NCBI GenBank assembly: GCA_011800155.1
Contig: CM022370.1
Span: 186,001-250,000 of the forward strand
Reading direction: 5' to 3'
Length of the DNA stretch: 64,000 bases
DNA from: Flammulina velutipes
Taxonomy: Eukaryota > Basidiomycota > Agaricomycetes > Agaricales > Physalacriaceae
Translations under genes and position numbers: made by a program
Notes under the pieces: model-generated
Database searches by the model: none
Seen by the model: only the letters and a program-made list of their open reading frames with translations
What the model was told of the DNA's origin: nothing
Shown: positions 62,370-64,000 of the stretch, piece after piece
Numbering within the stretch: position 1 is the stretch's first letter
Layout: every line of letters starts with the position of its first letter

Positions 62370-63621
62370 TTAATCCGGTTGTACCCAAATCTCAGGTTGG
62401 AAATAAATCCCTCCCCGGTGATACAGCCCAGCGATGAAGAACTTATCCATATTCAAGCCCCTCCCCCCAATCTTCCACTTTTCCAGACCCCTTTCCACGA
62501 GATGACCCTGTGGTTCTAGCTTCCGAACAAATTTGAACACCGCATCATAGAGCAGCTCAACCAGCTCTTCACGAGTGATCTTCCCCTCTCTTCCCATCTC
62601 AATCCGTCTCTCGAACTCAAATTGAGGATATCCAGGCCACTGAACATTACATGAAGATATCAGCTCCCAACGACGACATCTTAAGACGACAGATAAAACC
62701 AACCTGAATCCTAACCATGATCTCTCGCAGATGACTCAACACTACCTCATGCCCCAGCTCGAGGCGGTGGAATGACTCCATTCCAAGTATACTCTTATTT
62801 CCCTTTGAAAGCCAATCGTACGGCATGAATTGGATGGGTTGGTACATCGTCGGACCATAGTAAAAGATCCTCTGAGGCGCGACGACATAGCCTGTCGGCG
62901 CAAGAGGACCAGGGCCCATTACCGCGTCGAGCTGAACAGGGAAGGTGTGTGCATCTTTGTTCACGATCTCGACTCGCGCCGCGGGGCCGGCTCTGTCATA
63001 TGGTTTGCTCGCAAAAGAATGAGATCGCGTGGGAGTCGAAGGCTACGAAAGTGTGAGATCGAGGTTGATACGCTCACGGCTCTCACTGACCTCTTTTCCT
63101 CTACTACCGCCAGGTGAAGTAGCCTGCTGCCCCCGAGTGTACGCATGGCCGTTTGAATTGACCCTCGTAGGAGGATGTTGGTGAGCGACCTGTGCTGAGC
63201 GTTGGGTAGCGAAGAGGGCCCTAGACGCAGCAGTGTCCCGCATGTATGAGTCAAAGTCGCGTTGAATAGACTCCGCTGTGTCTTGTATCATGGGGGGAGC
63301 CATACCAGATGTATTGACATAAGCCCCGTGTGAAGGAGCCATGCCGGCATAACCCCCATGTAAATGGAGGTGTCCTGGAGGTTTAGACCCAGATGTCTCC
63401 CGCATGTATTGGTCAAAGTCGCGCTGAATAGTCTCCGCTGTGTCTTGTATCATAGGGGGAGCCATCCCATAAATTCCGTTCGAATGTGGCATTGCGCCGT
63501 TAGGGTGCATCGATCCAACGAATCGACTCTGTCCGTGATTCATTTGTGATGCATGCGGGACTCCATTCCGTCGTGTTTGCTGATGTGAATACGCGTAGTG
63601 CTGAGAGTTGGCAGAGTACAT
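62370..63621 (-). CDS. Family member D (YFQPEIW family), intact
   Basis: ATG 63621 (MYSANSQHYAYSHQQ). Exon 1 has two modules of the GMAPPMIQDTAExIQRDFD type, each ending in a YMRxT-like phrase, with a His-rich linker (GHLHLHGGYAG). It ends near 63100. Exon 2 (about 62950-62705) carries TGYVVAPQRIFYYGPTMYQP, FMPYDWLS and EIMVRIQ. Exon 3 (about 62645-62370) begins WPGYPQFEFERRI and has ITREELVELLYDAVFKFV, GLEKWKIGGRGLNMDKFFIA and IYFQPEIWVQPD. The exon 1-2 join is not certain. It is the uninterrupted counterpart of E; function unknown, no signal peptide or membrane segment seen. Confidence 0.65.
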
Positions 63622-63660
63622 GGTTGCGATTCAAGTGACATGTCATCGTGGTCGATAGCC

Positions 63661-63668
63661 TATATATA
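63661..63668 (-). promoter_or_regulatory. TATA box of family member D
   Basis: TATATATA, about 40 bp upstream of ATG 63621. Confidence 0.5.
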
Positions 63669-64000
63669 CTCGCGTCTACAATGGAAACAGCGCGTTGTGC
63701 AAATTATGATCACCTACAATTGAAAAGAGACAAAAAGGATTATGCTTTATTGTATGCGAACAAGGATCGGTATGTTGCATTACGCGAACATCTCAGCGTT
63801 GAGACCCAGCAGCAGGAATATCGCGCGCGCGTCGATCACATCCAGGAAAAGTACCGCGGGGGTATCGTCGTATAGAAAAGTCTCGAGAAGAGGAAACACG
63901 AGTTGCTGCCTTTGCAAAAAGGGAACGATGACATAGACCATCGCAAAACAACGAACATCTATGGCTTCGTGAATTGGTCATTAGAGGCGCGAATGAAGAT
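63669..64000. other. Right edge, no gene recognised
   Basis: A 75-codon plus-strand frame (63648-63875) has no recognisable domain and no splice context; I do not call it. Confidence 0.3.

Overview
The window looks like a transposon-rich region of an Agaricomycete (mushroom-forming basidiomycete) nuclear genome. Genes are split by many introns of about 45-65 nt with GT..AG ends and CTAAC-like branch sites. The repertoire (KDZ/CxC2 transposase, Ngaro retroelement, hAT, Ty3 element, fungal integrase-core gene, fungal kinase-like gene) is typical of that class. I cannot name the species. Exon joins below were worked out by eye.

Layout. 1-3.2 kb: a divergent pair, a partial small Cys-containing gene (minus) and an integrase-core (DDE) gene (plus). 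3.5-9.3 kb: two copies (A, B) of a minus-strand paralogous family ending in a conserved YFQPEIW block, with tRNA-Lys sequences upstream. 9463-23670: a complete 14.2 kb DNA transposon with imperfect terminal inverted repeats and a 9-bp target duplication; it carries a KDZ transposase and six other genes, including two neighbouring viroplasmin-domain genes. 26.1-33.9 kb: a kinase-like gene cut in two by a complete 5.6 kb Ngaro-type tyrosine-recombinase retroelement (27083-32711) with split direct repeats. 34.1-59.8 kb: a third family member (E), split by a 17.4 kb Ty3-type LTR retrotransposon (35089-59608), whose 3' LTR is itself split by a 7.1 kb hAT element (52353-59421). 60-64 kb: spacer with tandem repeats and a fourth family member (D).

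Insertion history. Gene E came first, then the LTR element entered it (4-bp duplication CCGG), then the hAT entered the 3' LTR (8-bp duplication GAAACAGT). The two 1.74 kb LTRs differ at only two places that I saw, so the LTR insertion is recent and the hAT younger still. The Ngaro left no duplication: the kinase reading frame on its two sides abuts directly.

Three of the four mobile elements carry more than the minimal mobility genes: the KDZ element has six extra genes, the LTR element three extra genes (two antisense to pol) and the hAT one extra gene. The cargo-bearing KDZ element, the accessory genes of the LTR element, and a conserved block repeated six times around the YFQPEIW family are the most promising leads.
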